The notes: generated from the sequence alone by a model not told the origin. Counted from the first letter of the stretch, positions 21,540-31,252 are shown. The stretch is 64,000 bases of DNA from Caulobacteraceae bacterium (GCA_031291645.1 JARLIQ010000036.1:1-64000), one strand, 5' to 3'. Translations and numbers: made by a program.

Positions 21540-22697
21540 CTAGATGTCGCGGCCGGCGAGGCCTTCGAGGAAGAAGTAGACGGCGCTCGCCACGCACAGG
21601 ATGCCGATGAAGCCCACCAGCACCACCCCGACGCCAAGCGGCGCGCCGGCGCCCGGCGGCTTGGCGCGGAAGGCCCAGACGATGGCCCCGACGAACACCG
21701 CAAGCCCCGCCCCGCCAAGCAGGGCCAGCGGCCAGACGCCGCCCAGCCACCGCTTCGGCGCCGGCTTGGGCTCGGGTTTGCCGAAGATGACGCGGCGCAG
21801 GGTTTCGGGATCGGTGGCGGCCTGCGCCGAGGGCTCGGCGGCGAAGGGCGCAGGCTCGTGCGGCGCCTCGGCGACCAGCGCGCCAAGGGTCGGGAACGGT
21901 TCGGGTTCCGGTCCGAATTCCAGTCCTGATTCCGGCCCCGATCCCGCCCCTGGTTCCGGCCCTGGCGGGACGCTTGGCGCGGCCTCGCCGAGCGCGGCCG
22001 GTTCGGGCTCGCGCGGCGCCTCCTCCGCCTCGGGCAAAAGCGCCTTGAGCCGCGCGGCGAGGTTGGCGGCGGCGCGCTGGCTGGGCGACGACGCCTCGTC
22101 CCCATCGGCCGGAAGGGGCGCCGCCAGCGGCCCTTCCAACGGCAGGGTCAGTTCCGCGGCGGGTTCGAGAGGCGCGCCGATGTCGAGGCCGAAGTCGGCC
22201 TTGGGCTCGACCACAGAGGACGGCGCGGGCACGAATCCGCCCTGCGGAGTCAGGAACAGCGCCTTCTCGGCCGCTCGGCGGCGCACCAGGGCGTCGACCA
22301 CGATCCGCTCGCCGCCGAAATCGGCCTTGCGCCACATCTCGAGCGTGAAGGCCGCCTCCAGCACCGCGCCCTCGTTGATCCGCCGCAGGACCGCCGAATG
22401 GCGGAAGTTCTCGATGCCGATGTTGAAGACGAACGAGGCCAGGGCGTCGAACTGGTTCTGGCTCAGGGGCGTGAAGACCGCCGCGTCGATGGCCGCGGCG
22501 ACCGCGTCCAGGTCGTAGATCAGCAGCGCCTCGGCGTCGTCCGGCGACACCGAAGCCCCCTCGCGCGCGCTGCGGGTATGGCCATGGCCGATCGTCCAGC
22601 GCCCGTCCGGAAGCTGGGCCGCGTCGCGGCGATAGCCCTCGAAGCGCTTGATCAGGTCGATGGCGACCCGGGAGGCGTGGTGACGCGGCGTGTCCAC
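21540..22697 (-). CDS. GH24 lysozyme-like protein with C-terminal membrane anchor
   Basis: A 385-aa protein whose first 150 residues are a phage-type lysozyme (GH24) domain: LIKRFEGYRRDAAQLPDG, then WTIGHGHT, then QFDALASFVFNIG. Glu20 and Thr35 of the usual E-D-T set are present, but the Asp position nine residues after Glu is Leu29, with Asp31 nearby. Residues 150-310 are Ala/Pro/Glu-rich and probably disordered. The C-terminus holds two hydrophobic segments (WPLALLGGAGLAVFVGAIVW and VGVVLVGFIGILCVASAVYF). No phage genes are next to it, so it is a domesticated or chromosomal wall enzyme rather than a prophage endolysin. Orientation in the membrane is not clear. Confidence 0.83.
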   Translation of the reverse strand: MDTPRHHASRVAIDLIKRFEGYRRDAAQLPDGRWTIGHGHTRSAREGASVSPDDAEALLIYDLDAVAAAIDAAVFTPLSQNQFDALASFVFNIGIENFRHSAVLRRINEGAVLEAAFTLEMWRKADFGGERIVVDALVRRRAAEKALFLTPQGGFVPAPSSVVEPKADFGLDIGAPLEPAAELTLPLEGPLAAPLPADGDEASSPSQRAAANLAARLKALLPEAEEAPREPEPAALGEAAPSVPPGPEPGAGSGPESGLEFGPEPEPFPTLGALVAEAPHEPAPFAAEPSAQAATDPETLRRVIFGKPEPKPAPKRWLGGVWPLALLGGAGLAVFVGAIVWAFRAKPPGAGAPLGVGVVLVGFIGILCVASAVYFFLEGLAGRDI

Positions 22698-22763
22698 CCT
22701 TCTGGTCCAGTTTGAAACAGACGCGAAGTCGTCGGCTCACAGCCCCGCAAGATCAGGGCCGGC

Positions 22764-24179
22764 TCACCGGAGAATGATCACCGTGGCGAGGCCAAGGAAA
22801 CTGAAATAGCCGACGCAGTCGGTCACCGTGGTCAGAAACACCACCGACGAGGCCGCTGGGTCGAAACCCAGCCTGTCCAGCGCCAGCGGCAGGAAGATGC
22901 CGGCCACCGCGGCGGCCAGCAGGTTGATGATCATGGCCAGGCCCGCCACCACGGCCATGGCCGGATCGTGGAACCAGAAGAAGGTGATCAGGCCGATCAC
23001 GATGAAGAAGGCGACGCCGTTCAGGAGGCCGACGGCGATCTCGCGCCAGACCGTCACGAGCATGTTGGCGGCGTTCAGCTCCTTGGTCGCCAGGGCGCGC
23101 ACGGCGACCGTCAGGGTCTGGGTCCCGGCGTTTCCCCCCATGGAGGCCGCGATCGGGTTGAGCACGGCCAGGGCCGCGAGCTTGGCGATCGAGCCCTGGT
23201 AGAGGGCGATGACGCCGGAGGCCAGGATGGCGGTGCCGAGGTTGATCAGCAGCCACCAGAACCGCGAGCGGGTGATCTCCATGATCGAGGCGCCGCGCCC
23301 CGGGTCGGACACCCCGGCCAGGGCCAGCATGTCCTCCTGGCTCTCTTCCTGGATGACCGCGACGATGTCGTCGACGGTGATCTGGCCGACCAGCCGCCCG
23401 CCCGGCTCGACCACCGGGGCCGAGATCAGGTGGTACTTGTCGAAGATGTAGGCGACCTCTTCCTGGTCCATGTCGACCGGGATCTCGATCACCGGCTCCA
23501 TGATCTCGGACAGGGGCGCGTCCAGCCGGGTCTTCAGAAGGCGGCTGACGGTCGCCGCGCCCAGCGGCTTGTTGGCCGGATCGACCACATAGACGTCGAA
23601 GAACAGCTCGGGCAGGTCGACGCCGGCCTCGCGCACATGGTCCATGGTCTGGCCGACGGTCCAGAACTGCGGCGCGGCCAGCACCTCGCGCTGCATCAGG
23701 CGGCCGGCCGTCTCATCGTCGTAGGCCAGCGCCGTCTCGATCGAGGCGCGGTCGATGTCCGACATCGCCGCCAGAACCTCGCCCTTCTTGTCCTCCTCCA
23801 GGTCGTCGACCACGTCGGCCGCGTCGTCGGAGTCCATCTCGCCCAGGGCCTGGGCCAGCCGCGCCGCGTCGATGAGTTCGAGGATCTCCTCGCGGATCGC
23901 GCCGTCCAGTTCGGACAGCACCTCGCCGAGGTCGTCGGCCGACAGCAGCGGCACGATGACTTCGCGGTAGTTCGCCGAGAGGAAGCCCATCAGGTCGGCG
24001 ATGTCGGCCGGATGCAGGGCGTCGATCAGTTCATGAAGGCGGACCGTGTCGCCGCGGTCGGCGGCGTCGACCACCATTTCGACGAAGGCCGGGTTGAGCG
24101 CGTAGTCGTCGCGAAGGGCGAGGTCTTCCAGGTCTTCGGCTGGGGCCGCGGCCGTGGGCTCGTCCGTCGCTCGGGCCAT
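22764..24179 (-). CDS. mgtE: Magnesium transporter MgtE
   Basis: Mg2+ channel of the MgtE family, 471 aa. The N-terminal superhelical domain (about 30-145, ALHPADIADLMGFL, LDGAIREEILELI) is followed by two CBS domains (about 150-270) and five membrane helices, with the conserved NPIAASMGGNAGTQTLTVAV pore helix and the final TDCVGYFSFLGLA. The cytoplasmic domains close the channel when Mg2+ is high, as known for the family. No M-box riboswitch was seen upstream. It is transcribed toward the lysozyme-like gene with a 66-base gap. Confidence 0.95.
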   Translation of the reverse strand: MARATDEPTAAAPAEDLEDLALRDDYALNPAFVEMVVDAADRGDTVRLHELIDALHPADIADLMGFLSANYREVIVPLLSADDLGEVLSELDGAIREEILELIDAARLAQALGEMDSDDAADVVDDLEEDKKGEVLAAMSDIDRASIETALAYDDETAGRLMQREVLAAPQFWTVGQTMDHVREAGVDLPELFFDVYVVDPANKPLGAATVSRLLKTRLDAPLSEIMEPVIEIPVDMDQEEVAYIFDKYHLISAPVVEPGGRLVGQITVDDIVAVIQEESQEDMLALAGVSDPGRGASIMEITRSRFWWLLINLGTAILASGVIALYQGSIAKLAALAVLNPIAASMGGNAGTQTLTVAVRALATKELNAANMLVTVWREIAVGLLNGVAFFIVIGLITFFWFHDPAMAVVAGLAMIINLLAAAVAGIFLPLALDRLGFDPAASSVVFLTTVTDCVGYFSFLGLATVIILR

Positions 24180-24337
24180 ACGCTCGTTCCTGTCTAGTTC
24201 GCCTCGGCGCCAGAGCCTTTCAGCTTCGGACGGGATCGCCCGAAGCGTCGAATAAGGTTTGCTTTCACACTGGAACGCGACGGCCAGCGATGGCGGCTTG
24301 CGCCGCCGGCTGTCGCGCCCTGCTCCTGCCCATCCAC

Positions 24338-24422
24338 TGGTGCGGTCGAGAAGACTCGAACTTCCACGGGTTGCCCCACAGCGACCTCAACGCTGCGCGT
24401 CTACCAATTCCGCCACGACCGC
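24338..24422 (-). tRNA. tRNA-Leu (anticodon GAG)
   Basis: On the minus strand: acceptor GCGGTCG paired with CGACCGC, D arm GGCGGAATTGGTAGACGC, anticodon stem-loop CAGCG-TTGAGGT-CGCTG giving GAG, the long variable arm of class II tRNAs, T arm GAAGT-TCGAGTC type, and an encoded CCA. It lies alone between mgtE and the esterase gene; the remaining bases on either side show no other feature. Confidence 0.95.
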
Positions 24423-24549
24423 GACGTGGTGAGGCGCGGGGCGTAGCAAACCCGATCGTCTTTGTGAAGGGCGCTGGCTGGCTCGACAACCGCAAGCGGC
24501 CAAGCCGATAGTGACGAAGCGCCCCAGCCTGCAGCCCGGAGCCGCTCTG

Positions 24550-26076
24550 ATGATCCGATACGCTGTCGCCGTCGCGGCCTGGCTCGTCCTGCTCGGCGCC
24601 GCCGCGCGGGCCGATCCTGCCCCGCTCACGGCCCCCGTCACGGCCAGGATCGAATCAGGCGTGCTGGCCGGCCGCTCCGACGGTGTGGTCGACATCTACA
24701 AGGGCGTGCCGTTCGCCGCGCCGCCTGTCGGCGCCCTGCGCTGGGCGCCGCCCCGGCCCGCGCCGGCCTGGAGCGGCGCTCGCGACGCCTCGGCCTATGG
24801 CCCGGCCTGTCCCCAGCCTCTCGACCCCTACGGCAAGCCCAACGGCGGCGGCTATGCGGGGCCGACCAGCGAGGACTGCCTGAACCTCAACGTCTTCGCC
24901 CCGCACGGCGCGCGCCATGCGCCGGTGATGGTCTGGATCTTCGGCGGCGGCAACGTTTACGGGGCCAACGCCGTGCCGTCCAACGACGGGACCAATTTCG
25001 CCCGCGACGGGGTGATCCTGGTGTCGATCAACTACCGGCTGGGCGCCCTGGGCTTCTTCGCCCACCCCGCCCTCACCCGCGCGGCCCGGCCCGGCGAGCC
25101 CCTGGCCAACTACGGGACCCTCGACCAGATCGCCGCACTCACCTGGGTCAAGCGTAACATCAAGGCCTTCGGCGGCGATCCAGACAACATCACCATCTTC
25201 GGCGAATCGGCCGGCGGCATGGACGTCCTGACCCTGATGGCCACGCCGGCGGCCCGCGGCCTGTTCCAGAAGGCCTCGGTCGAATCGGGCGGGGGCTGGG
25301 AGGCCGAGATCAGCCTGGCCCAGGCCGAGGCCTCCGGCGCGGCCCTGGCCCAGAGCCTTGGCCTGCCGACGGACGCCACCGTCGAGCAGCTGCGCGCCCT
25401 GGCGCTGGACAAGCTCGTAGGCGCGCCAGGGCGCTACGGCCCGGTCGTCGACGGGCGGCTGATCACCGAGGGCTATACGCGGGCGTTCGCGCGGGGCGAC
25501 CAAGCCCACGCGCCGCTGATCATCGGCTCCAACGACTACGAGGCCTCGCTGCTGCCGCAGGCGGGCGCGGCCGCCTACCTGGCCAGGTTTCCGGCCGAGA
25601 CCAGGAGCGTCTACGCCGCCGAGGCCCCAACCGACGAGGCTCTGGCCGACGCCCTCTTCACCGATGCGTTCGGCGGCGGCCCGGCCCGGTGGATCGCCCG
25701 TAAGGCCTCCGCCGGCGCGCCCGCCTGGCTGTACCAGTTCACCTATGTGCGGGTGACGCGGCGCGGCAAGATTCCCGGCGCCAACCACACCTCCGAGATT
25801 CCATATGTCTTCGACAGCCAGATGGCCGTGCCGGTCTACAAGCTGGAGATCCAGGACGAGGACCGGGCGATGGCGGCCCGGGTCCATTCCTGCTGGGTGG
25901 CCTTCGCCAAGACCGGGAAGCCGGTCTGCGCGGGCGGTCCGGCCTGGCCGGCCTATACGGCCGGGAGCGACATGATGATGGACTTCGGCCGGACGCTGGT
26001 GGTGCTGCAGCACTGGCGCAAGCCCGAGCTGGACGCGGTCGAACGCGCGCAGGGCGCCCGGCTGGACGGCGAATAG
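24550..26076 (+). CDS. Secreted type B carboxylesterase
   Basis: Alpha/beta-hydrolase of the carboxylesterase/lipase type B family, likely periplasmic. From the ATG at 24550 it is 508 aa with a signal peptide (MIRYAVAVAAWLVLLGAAARA); an ATG at 24511 would add a hydrophilic leader and is less likely. Family blocks: YKGVPFAAPPVGALRW, SEDCLNLNVFAP, the oxyanion motif VWIFGGGNVYG, the nucleophile FGESAGGMDVL, SNDYEASLL with the acid and GANHTSEIPYVF with the catalytic His. The natural substrate cannot be told. It stands alone on its strand, convergent with the small FliN-like gene 2 bases away. Confidence 0.9.
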   Translation: MIRYAVAVAAWLVLLGAAARADPAPLTAPVTARIESGVLAGRSDGVVDIYKGVPFAAPPVGALRWAPPRPAPAWSGARDASAYGPACPQPLDPYGKPNGGGYAGPTSEDCLNLNVFAPHGARHAPVMVWIFGGGNVYGANAVPSNDGTNFARDGVILVSINYRLGALGFFAHPALTRAARPGEPLANYGTLDQIAALTWVKRNIKAFGGDPDNITIFGESAGGMDVLTLMATPAARGLFQKASVESGGGWEAEISLAQAEASGAALAQSLGLPTDATVEQLRALALDKLVGAPGRYGPVVDGRLITEGYTRAFARGDQAHAPLIIGSNDYEASLLPQAGAAAYLARFPAETRSVYAAEAPTDEALADALFTDAFGGGPARWIARKASAGAPAWLYQFTYVRVTRRGKIPGANHTSEIPYVFDSQMAVPVYKLEIQDEDRAMAARVHSCWVAFAKTGKPVCAGGPAWPAYTAGSDMMMDFGRTLVVLQHWRKPELDAVERAQGARLDGE

Positions 26077-26078
26077 AT

Positions 26079-26330
26079 TTAGAGCGAGCCGGCCATGTAG
26101 TCGTAGACGTTGGCCTCGCGGGTCACGGTGATCGCGATCTTCTCGTCGTTGATCTGGATCTCGCCGCGGGCGACCGGATGGTTGTTGGCCAGGATCCAGA
26201 CCTCGTCGGTGGCCTTGGCGTCGAGGGGAATCACCGCGCCCCGGCCCATGCGCAGAAGTTGCTGCATCGGCAGGACCGAACGCCCCAGAACGACCGAGAT
26301 CTCGACATTGACCGCCTTGACCTGACCCAA
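26079..26330 (-). CDS. Small FliN/FliM C-terminal-type (SpoA) protein
   Basis: An 83-aa protein consisting of one SpoA domain as in flagellar switch protein FliN: VKAVNVEISVVLGRSVLPMQ, LLRMGRGAVIPLDA and NHPVARGEIQINDEKIAI. I place the start at the TTG at 26330 because GGAG lies 7 bases before it; the open frame runs up to 26408, but those residues do not resemble the family. It is not in a flagellar operon here, being between an esterase and lipB. It could be a second FliN, or work in another complex. Confidence 0.75.
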   Translation of the reverse strand: MGQVKAVNVEISVVLGRSVLPMQQLLRMGRGAVIPLDAKATDEVWILANNHPVARGEIQINDEKIAITVTREANVYDYMAGSL

Positions 26331-26396
26331 GCGCCTACTCCACGTGCACCGACGCGACCGTTGCATCGGTCCGCTGGACCCCCAGATTGAGGGCAC

Positions 26397-27128
26397 ATGC
26401 TTGACCACTCCTTAAGCTTGGCGCTGGCGCCGCCGCTTTTGCCGAGGCCCGATGGCCGGCCGGTCGGCTGGGCGGTGTCGCGCGCGCCAGTCGCCTATCC
26501 GGATGCGGTGGCGGCCATGGAGGCCCGGGCGGCGGCGATCGCCGAGGGAACCGCCGGGGAACTGGTCTGGCTTTTGGAACATCCGCCGCTCTACACCGCA
26601 GGGGTCTCAGCCAAGCCGGACGACCTGGTCTCGCCCGACCGGTTTCCCGTCTTCGAGAGCGCCCGCGGCGGCCAGTACACCTACCACGGCCCCGGCCAGC
26701 GCGTGGCCTATGTGATGCTGGACCTGCGCGAGCGCGGCCGCGACGTGCGCGCCTTCGTCACGGCCCTGGAGGCCTGGATCATCGACGCCCTGGCCGCCTT
26801 CAACGTCGAGGGACAGATACGCCCCGGCCGGGTCGGGGTGTGGGTGGAGCGCCGCGCGCCGGGCGCGCCGCCGCGCGAGGACAAGATCGCCGCCATCGGC
26901 GTGCGCATCCGCCGCTGGGTTTCCTTCCACGGCGTCAGCCTGAACGTCGAGCCGGACCTGAGCCACTTCGAGGGCATCGTACCCTGCGGCATCCGCGAGC
27001 ATGGCGTCACCAGCCTGGTGGACCTCGGCCTACCGGTGACCATGGACGAGGCCGACGCGGCGCTGAAAGCCAGCTTCCGCCGCATCTTCGGCCCCGTGGC
27101 CGAGGCCGAGGCCCCGGCGACCGGCTGA
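26397..27128 (+). CDS. lipB: Lipoyl(octanoyl) transferase
   Basis: Moves octanoate from acyl carrier protein to lipoyl domains of dehydrogenases; LipA then adds sulfur. The 243 aa show the family blocks [57 protein letters not shown] and [14 protein letters not shown], where the Cys is the acyl-thioester nucleophile and the Lys of the KIAAIG motif is its partner. It is divergent from the FliN-like gene with a 66-base gap. The N-terminal 25 residues are variable and the real start may lie a little further in. Confidence 0.95.
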   Translation: MLDHSLSLALAPPLLPRPDGRPVGWAVSRAPVAYPDAVAAMEARAAAIAEGTAGELVWLLEHPPLYTAGVSAKPDDLVSPDRFPVFESARGGQYTYHGPGQRVAYVMLDLRERGRDVRAFVTALEAWIIDALAAFNVEGQIRPGRVGVWVERRAPGAPPREDKIAAIGVRIRRWVSFHGVSLNVEPDLSHFEGIVPCGIREHGVTSLVDLGLPVTMDEADAALKASFRRIFGPVAEAEAPATG

Positions 27129-27135
27129 GCGGGCC

Positions 27136-27546
27136 TCAGGCCGCCGCCGGCGGGCTCAGCGGGTTCGGCCCATAACGGTTAGCCCCCTGTTCGCCCGGCA
27201 TCACCCCAAGCTCGATGACCGTCCAGAGCAGGACGAGCGAGAACAGAAAGTCCAGGAACCCGACCGGGTGCGGCCAGACGACCAGCACGGCGAATAGGAT
27301 CAGCGCCGACCACCAGCCGGACCGTCCGCGGTCGTGCAGCCGCTTGGACAGCACCGAGGCGGCGCAGAAGACCAGCACCGGATAGACGAACCAGCCGGTG
27401 ATCCAGTGCAGCACCCGCCCGACGATGCCCTCGTAGAGCGCCGTGACCGAGATGAGCACCGCCGCCGCGACCAGGAAGGGCGCGCGCGAAATTCGACCCG
27501 CCGATGACAGGAAGAGGTCCTTCCAGTCGTTCCGCATCCCGTCCAC
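27136..27546 (-). CDS. DUF805 family membrane protein
   Basis: A 136-aa membrane protein of unknown function. It opens with GRISRAPFLVAAAVLIS, the DUF805 signature (GRxxRxxF), has about four hydrophobic segments, and contains the conserved SKRLHDRGRSGWW loop; the C-terminus GEQGANRYGPNPL is also typical. It is convergent with lipB, 7 bases away. Upstream (27547-27827) I see no gene. Confidence 0.87.
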   Translation of the reverse strand: MDGMRNDWKDLFLSSAGRISRAPFLVAAAVLISVTALYEGIVGRVLHWITGWFVYPVLVFCAASVLSKRLHDRGRSGWWSALILFAVLVVWPHPVGFLDFLFSLVLLWTVIELGVMPGEQGANRYGPNPLSPPAAA

Positions 27547-27827
27547 CGCCGGCTCCGTCTCGCGCTACCGCTTCCAGCGGCTGCTTTTAGGGGTCCGACG
27601 GCGGATGTGGAAGGGCGAGCGCCGCCGGCCCGGGTCGGCGCAGGCGCCGGGCGCCAGTCGTGGGGCCCGCGGATTCGACCGTCGACGTTGAAAAGCGCGC
27701 GCGAGGTGTCCATGCTGCCCCCTCGATCAGCTCCCCCGCCGCCGAGGCCACACTCGAATAGCGCCGTTCGCCAGAACGCGCGCCCCGGCCTCTGGCGCCC
27801 GGGCCTGCGAGGACGCACATTCCGCCC
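27547..27827. other. Intergenic region without recognisable feature
   Basis: The 281 bases between the divergent DUF805 and msrB genes hold only low-complexity open frames with no ribosome-binding site and no similarity that I recognise. Promoters for both neighbours must lie here, but no clear -35/-10 pair could be assigned. Confidence 0.4.
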
Positions 27828-28310
27828 ATGACAGACACATCCGCCCCCACCCGCTCCGCGACCGGCTTCGACCTCACGCCGCCGTCGCCCGAGGACCTGA
27901 AGCGCCTGGAAGCCGACCTGACGCCCGAAGAGAGCGAGGTCCTGCTGCGCCATGGCACCGAGGCGCCGTTCTGCGGCGGCCTTCTGAACAACAAGACCGA
28001 CGGGGTCTATTGCTGCCGTCTCTGCGGCCTGCCCCTGTTCCGCGCCAAGACCAAGTTCGACAGCGGCACCGGCTGGCCGAGCTTCTATGCGCCGATCGAC
28101 GAGGCGCACGTGCGGGCGGTGAAGGACACCAGCTACGGCATGGTGCGGATCGAGACCCGCTGCGCGCGCTGCGACAGCCACCAGGGCCATGTCTTCCCCG
28201 ACGGCCCGCCGCCGACCCGGCTGCGCTACTGCATCAACTCGGTGTCGCTGAGCTTCGTCGGGGACGGCCAGCCCCTGCCCGACCCGCTGCACCGGGGCGA
28301 CCACCTCTAG
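27828..28310 (+). CDS. msrB: Peptide-methionine (R)-S-oxide reductase
   Basis: Repairs methionine-R-sulfoxide in proteins with a catalytic Cys and thioredoxin. The 160 aa contain the zinc-binding CxxC pairs (CRLCGLPLF and [16 protein letters not shown]), the [11 protein letters not shown] block and the catalytic [11 protein letters not shown]. It has no signal peptide and is therefore cytoplasmic. A short lipoprotein gene follows after 87 bases on the same strand. Confidence 0.96.
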   Translation: MTDTSAPTRSATGFDLTPPSPEDLKRLEADLTPEESEVLLRHGTEAPFCGGLLNNKTDGVYCCRLCGLPLFRAKTKFDSGTGWPSFYAPIDEAHVRAVKDTSYGMVRIETRCARCDSHQGHVFPDGPPPTRLRYCINSVSLSFVGDGQPLPDPLHRGDHL

Positions 28311-28397
28311 CCGGCCGGCCAAGGGCGAACGGCGAGGCTAGCTCGGCGAACGCCGGCATGCGAAACCGGGGCGCCACAGCCCGTTGGAGACCAATCC

Positions 28398-28898
28398 GTG
28401 ACGCTTCGCCTTCGTCCTGCCCTGGCGCTCGCCCTCCTGCCGCTCGCCGCCTGCCACCCCAAGACCGGCGCGTCGAGCGCCGACAGCCACGCGCCCGGCA
28501 CCACCACCGCCAGCCAGCCGGCCGCTTGCGGCAAGTATCCGGCGGGGGCGCCGGGGGTGATCCGCACCTTCTGCGACGGGCCGGCCGTGGTGAAGGTCAC
28601 CGTCGCGGGCGTGCAGCACACCCTGACCGGCGGCGTCTGCTCGACCGAGGGAGGGATCTTCGCCCTGAATCTCGGGGTGGTCGCAGGGCCGGACCTAGCC
28701 GGGCCCAAGCCCGACTACGTCGGCCTCAGCGCGCCGATCACCAGCGGCCATTTCACCAACGCCACCCTGGCGGTGAACGTCGACGGCAAGGGCTACGCCC
28801 TGACCGAGAACAGCGGCGACCTGACCCCGGCCGGCGGCGCGTTCACCGGCAAGGCGTTCGGCGGCGGCGAGGCCGTGACCGGGTCCTTCACCTGCTGA
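28398..28898 (+). CDS. Predicted lipoprotein, function unknown
   Basis: A 166-aa protein with a signal peptide ending in the lipobox LAAC (ALLPLAACHPK). After a Ser/Thr/Ala-rich linker comes a domain of about 120 residues containing four Cys (AACGKYPAG, IRTFCDGPA, GGVCSTEGG, and the terminal SFTC), which could form two disulfides in the periplasm. Gly and Val content suggests a small beta sandwich. I do not recognise the family. It is downstream of msrB and convergent with pccB. Confidence 0.7.
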   Translation: MTLRLRPALALALLPLAACHPKTGASSADSHAPGTTTASQPAACGKYPAGAPGVIRTFCDGPAVVKVTVAGVQHTLTGGVCSTEGGIFALNLGVVAGPDLAGPKPDYVGLSAPITSGHFTNATLAVNVDGKGYALTENSGDLTPAGGAFTGKAFGGGEAVTGSFTC

Positions 28899-28936
28899 GC
28901 CACAAGACCTGCTGACGCACAGGCGCTCCCGGCCGG

Positions 28937-30469
28937 TCAGAGCGGGATATTGTCGTGCTTCTTCCAGGGGTTGGAGAGCTGTTTTCCCTTCAGCGACTTC
29001 AACGCCCGCACGATCCGCCGGCGGGTGCCGTGCGGCATGATCACGTCGTCGATGTAGCCGAGGCTGGCGGCCACGAACGGGTTGGCGAAGCGCTGCTTGT
29101 ACTCCGCCTCGCGGGCGGCGATCGCCTCGGGATCGTTCAGGTCGGCGCGGAAGATGATCTCCACCGCCCCCTTGGCGCCCATCACCGCGATCTCGGCGGT
29201 CGGCCAGGCGTAGTTGAAGTCGCCGCGGATGTGCTTGGAGCTCATCACGTCATAGGCGCCGCCATAGGCCTTGCGGGTGATCAGGGTGATCTTGGGCACG
29301 GTCGCCTCGGCGTAGGCGAACAGGAGCTTGGCGCCGTGCTTGATCAGGGCGCCCTGCTCCTGCTTGGTCCCGGGCATGAAACCCGGCACGTCGACCAGGG
29401 TCACGATCGGGATGTTGTAGGCGTCGCAGAAGCGGACGAACCGCGCCGCCTTGCGCGCCGCGTCGATGTCCAGCACGCCGGCCAGGACCTGGGGCTGGTT
29501 GGCGACGATGCCGATCGGTTCGCCGTCCATGCGGGCGAATCCGCACACGATGTTCTTCGCCCAATCTTTTGAAATCTCGAAGAAGTCAGCCTCGTCTACG
29601 ATCTTGTAGATCAGTTCCTTCATGTCGTAGGGCTTGTTCGGGTTGGCCGGCACCAGGCTGTCCAGCGACGGCTCCTGGCGATCCGGATCGTCGAAGCTCT
29701 CGCGCACCGGCGGCTTTTCCCGGTTGGACAAGGGCAGGAAGTCGATCAGCCGGCGCACCTGGGTCAGGGCTTCCAGGTCGTTCTCGAAGGCGCCTTCGGC
29801 CACGCCGGACTTCAGGGCGTGGACCCGGTAGCCGCCGAGTTCCTCGTGGCTGACGTCCTCGTTGGTGACCGTCTTCACCACGTCCGGACCGGTCACGTAC
29901 ATGTAGCTCGTGTCCTTCACCATGAAGATGAAGTCCATGATCGCCGGCGAGTAGACGTCGCCGCCGGCGCAGGGGCCCATGATCACCGCGATCTGCGGGA
30001 TCACCCCCGAATAGAGGGTATTGGCCAGGAAGATGTCGGCATAGCCGGCCAGGGCCTCGACCCCTTCCTGGATGCGGGCGCCGCCGGCGTCGAACAGGCC
30101 GATCACCGGCGAGCCGACCTTGGCCGCCTGCTCGTACAGCTTGACGATCTTCTTGGCGTGCGCGCCCGAAAGAGATCCGCCGAAGACCGTGAAATCCTTG
30201 GAGAAGACGAACACGACCCGGCCGTTGACGGTGCCCCAGCCGGTGACCACGCCGTCGCCGGGGATCTTCTGCTCGGCCATGCCGAACTCGGTCGCCCGGT
30301 GCTCGACGAACATGTCGAACTCCTCGAACGAACCCTCGTCGAGCAAGAGGTCGATCCGCTCGCGCGCCGTCAGCTTGCCCTTGGCGTGCTGGGAGGCGAT
30401 CCGCCGGTCTCCGCCGCCCTTGCGGGCCTGCTCGCGGCGCTTCTCGAGCTCGTCCAGGATATGCTGCAC
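28937..30469 (-). CDS. pccB: Propionyl-CoA carboxylase beta subunit
   Basis: Carboxyltransferase subunit that moves CO2 from biotin to propionyl-CoA, giving methylmalonyl-CoA. I take the GTG at 30469, preceded by AGAGGTGA; it gives 510 aa, the usual length, and starts [18 protein letters not shown]. Motifs: [53 protein letters not shown] and [16 protein letters not shown]. The final [20 protein letters not shown] is the family C-terminus. The biotin-carrying alpha subunit is not in the window, so pccA must be elsewhere or beyond it. Confidence 0.94.
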   Translation of the reverse strand: MQHILDELEKRREQARKGGGDRRIASQHAKGKLTARERIDLLLDEGSFEEFDMFVEHRATEFGMAEQKIPGDGVVTGWGTVNGRVVFVFSKDFTVFGGSLSGAHAKKIVKLYEQAAKVGSPVIGLFDAGGARIQEGVEALAGYADIFLANTLYSGVIPQIAVIMGPCAGGDVYSPAIMDFIFMVKDTSYMYVTGPDVVKTVTNEDVSHEELGGYRVHALKSGVAEGAFENDLEALTQVRRLIDFLPLSNREKPPVRESFDDPDRQEPSLDSLVPANPNKPYDMKELIYKIVDEADFFEISKDWAKNIVCGFARMDGEPIGIVANQPQVLAGVLDIDAARKAARFVRFCDAYNIPIVTLVDVPGFMPGTKQEQGALIKHGAKLLFAYAEATVPKITLITRKAYGGAYDVMSSKHIRGDFNYAWPTAEIAVMGAKGAVEIIFRADLNDPEAIAAREAEYKQRFANPFVAASLGYIDDVIMPHGTRRRIVRALKSLKGKQLSNPWKKHDNIPL

Positions 30470-30532
30470 GGGGTCACCTCTTCCGTCGATCGGCGAACGC
30501 CTAGACGGGTGAAGGGGCGATGACAAGTTGCC

Positions 30533-31252
30533 TCAACGTAAGGCCTGAAACCAGCGGTCCAGCATCCGGACCTCTGCCGCAAGGTGACCCCTGCGGGCCG
30601 CCGCCTCGGCGTCAACGCCCCATTTTTCCTCCTGAAATTCCTCGTCCAGGCGGGAAAGGTCGAACGCGGCGGCGCCGTCCAGCTGGTCGCGCTGCAGCGC
30701 CAGCGCCAGGATGGCCGAGCCGAACAGGCCGGCGGCGAAGGCGAGCCCGGCCAGGGCGAAGTCGTCCAGCGCCAGCGCCAGCGCCTCGACCCTGGCGATG
30801 GTCTGCGGCGGCTGAGGCCGGTGGATGATCCCGACCGTGCGATGGAACTCGAGATTCAGCGCCTCGCGCGCCCAATCCAGCAACGACCCCCAGCGCTGGG
30901 TCTGGCGTGCGATCAGGGCGTCGGGCCCGTCCGCGAAATAGCAGAGCAGGTCGGCGCCGGCGTAGCGGCCGACCTCGGCGGCGGTCTCCTCCCGCGCCCG
31001 CGCCACCCGGTCCGCCGCGGCGAAGGCGAGGCGCGTGGCGGCCATGGCGGCCATGTCGATCGTCTGCTCCTGCGCGGCCCATTCCTCGGCCAGGAGGGCC
31101 GCCAGGGCCTTCGTAGGGACCACCAGGCGCGGACCGGACGGCGTGCGCGCCGCCCGCCCGTCCAGCAGCACGCCCCACCCCTGCTCCACCGGCCCGGCCT
31201 CGGCGGCGGCGTAGAAGCGTCTGGGGCGATCCTGGAGGTCTGGCGGGGGCAT
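30533..31252 (-). CDS. ATP12-family F1-ATPase assembly chaperone
   Basis: A 239-aa ATP12-like protein, which in mitochondria binds the F1 alpha subunit during assembly and has alphaproteobacterial counterparts. Blocks: RFYAAAEAGPVEQGWGVLLD, GRAARTPSGPRLVVPTKALA, LLAEEWAAQEQTIDMAAMA, the DLLCYFADGPDALIARQ motif and the C-terminal LSRLDEEFQEEKWGVD. It lies 63 bases upstream of pccB on the same strand and may be co-transcribed. Confidence 0.92.
   Translation of the reverse strand: MPPPDLQDRPRRFYAAAEAGPVEQGWGVLLDGRAARTPSGPRLVVPTKALAALLAEEWAAQEQTIDMAAMAATRLAFAAADRVARAREETAAEVGRYAGADLLCYFADGPDALIARQTQRWGSLLDWAREALNLEFHRTVGIIHRPQPPQTIARVEALALALDDFALAGLAFAAGLFGSAILALALQRDQLDGAAAFDLSRLDEEFQEEKWGVDAEAAARRGHLAAEVRMLDRWFQALR

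Noticed and set aside
24180-24337. M-box or other Mg2+ riboswitch before mgtE
   Set aside because: The 158-base gap shows no recognisable conserved aptamer motif; mgtE regulation through its own CBS domains is sufficient.
27587-27994. 135-codon minus-strand frame overlapping msrB
   Set aside because: Overlaps the conserved msrB gene, composition is that of a shadow frame, no ribosome-binding site.
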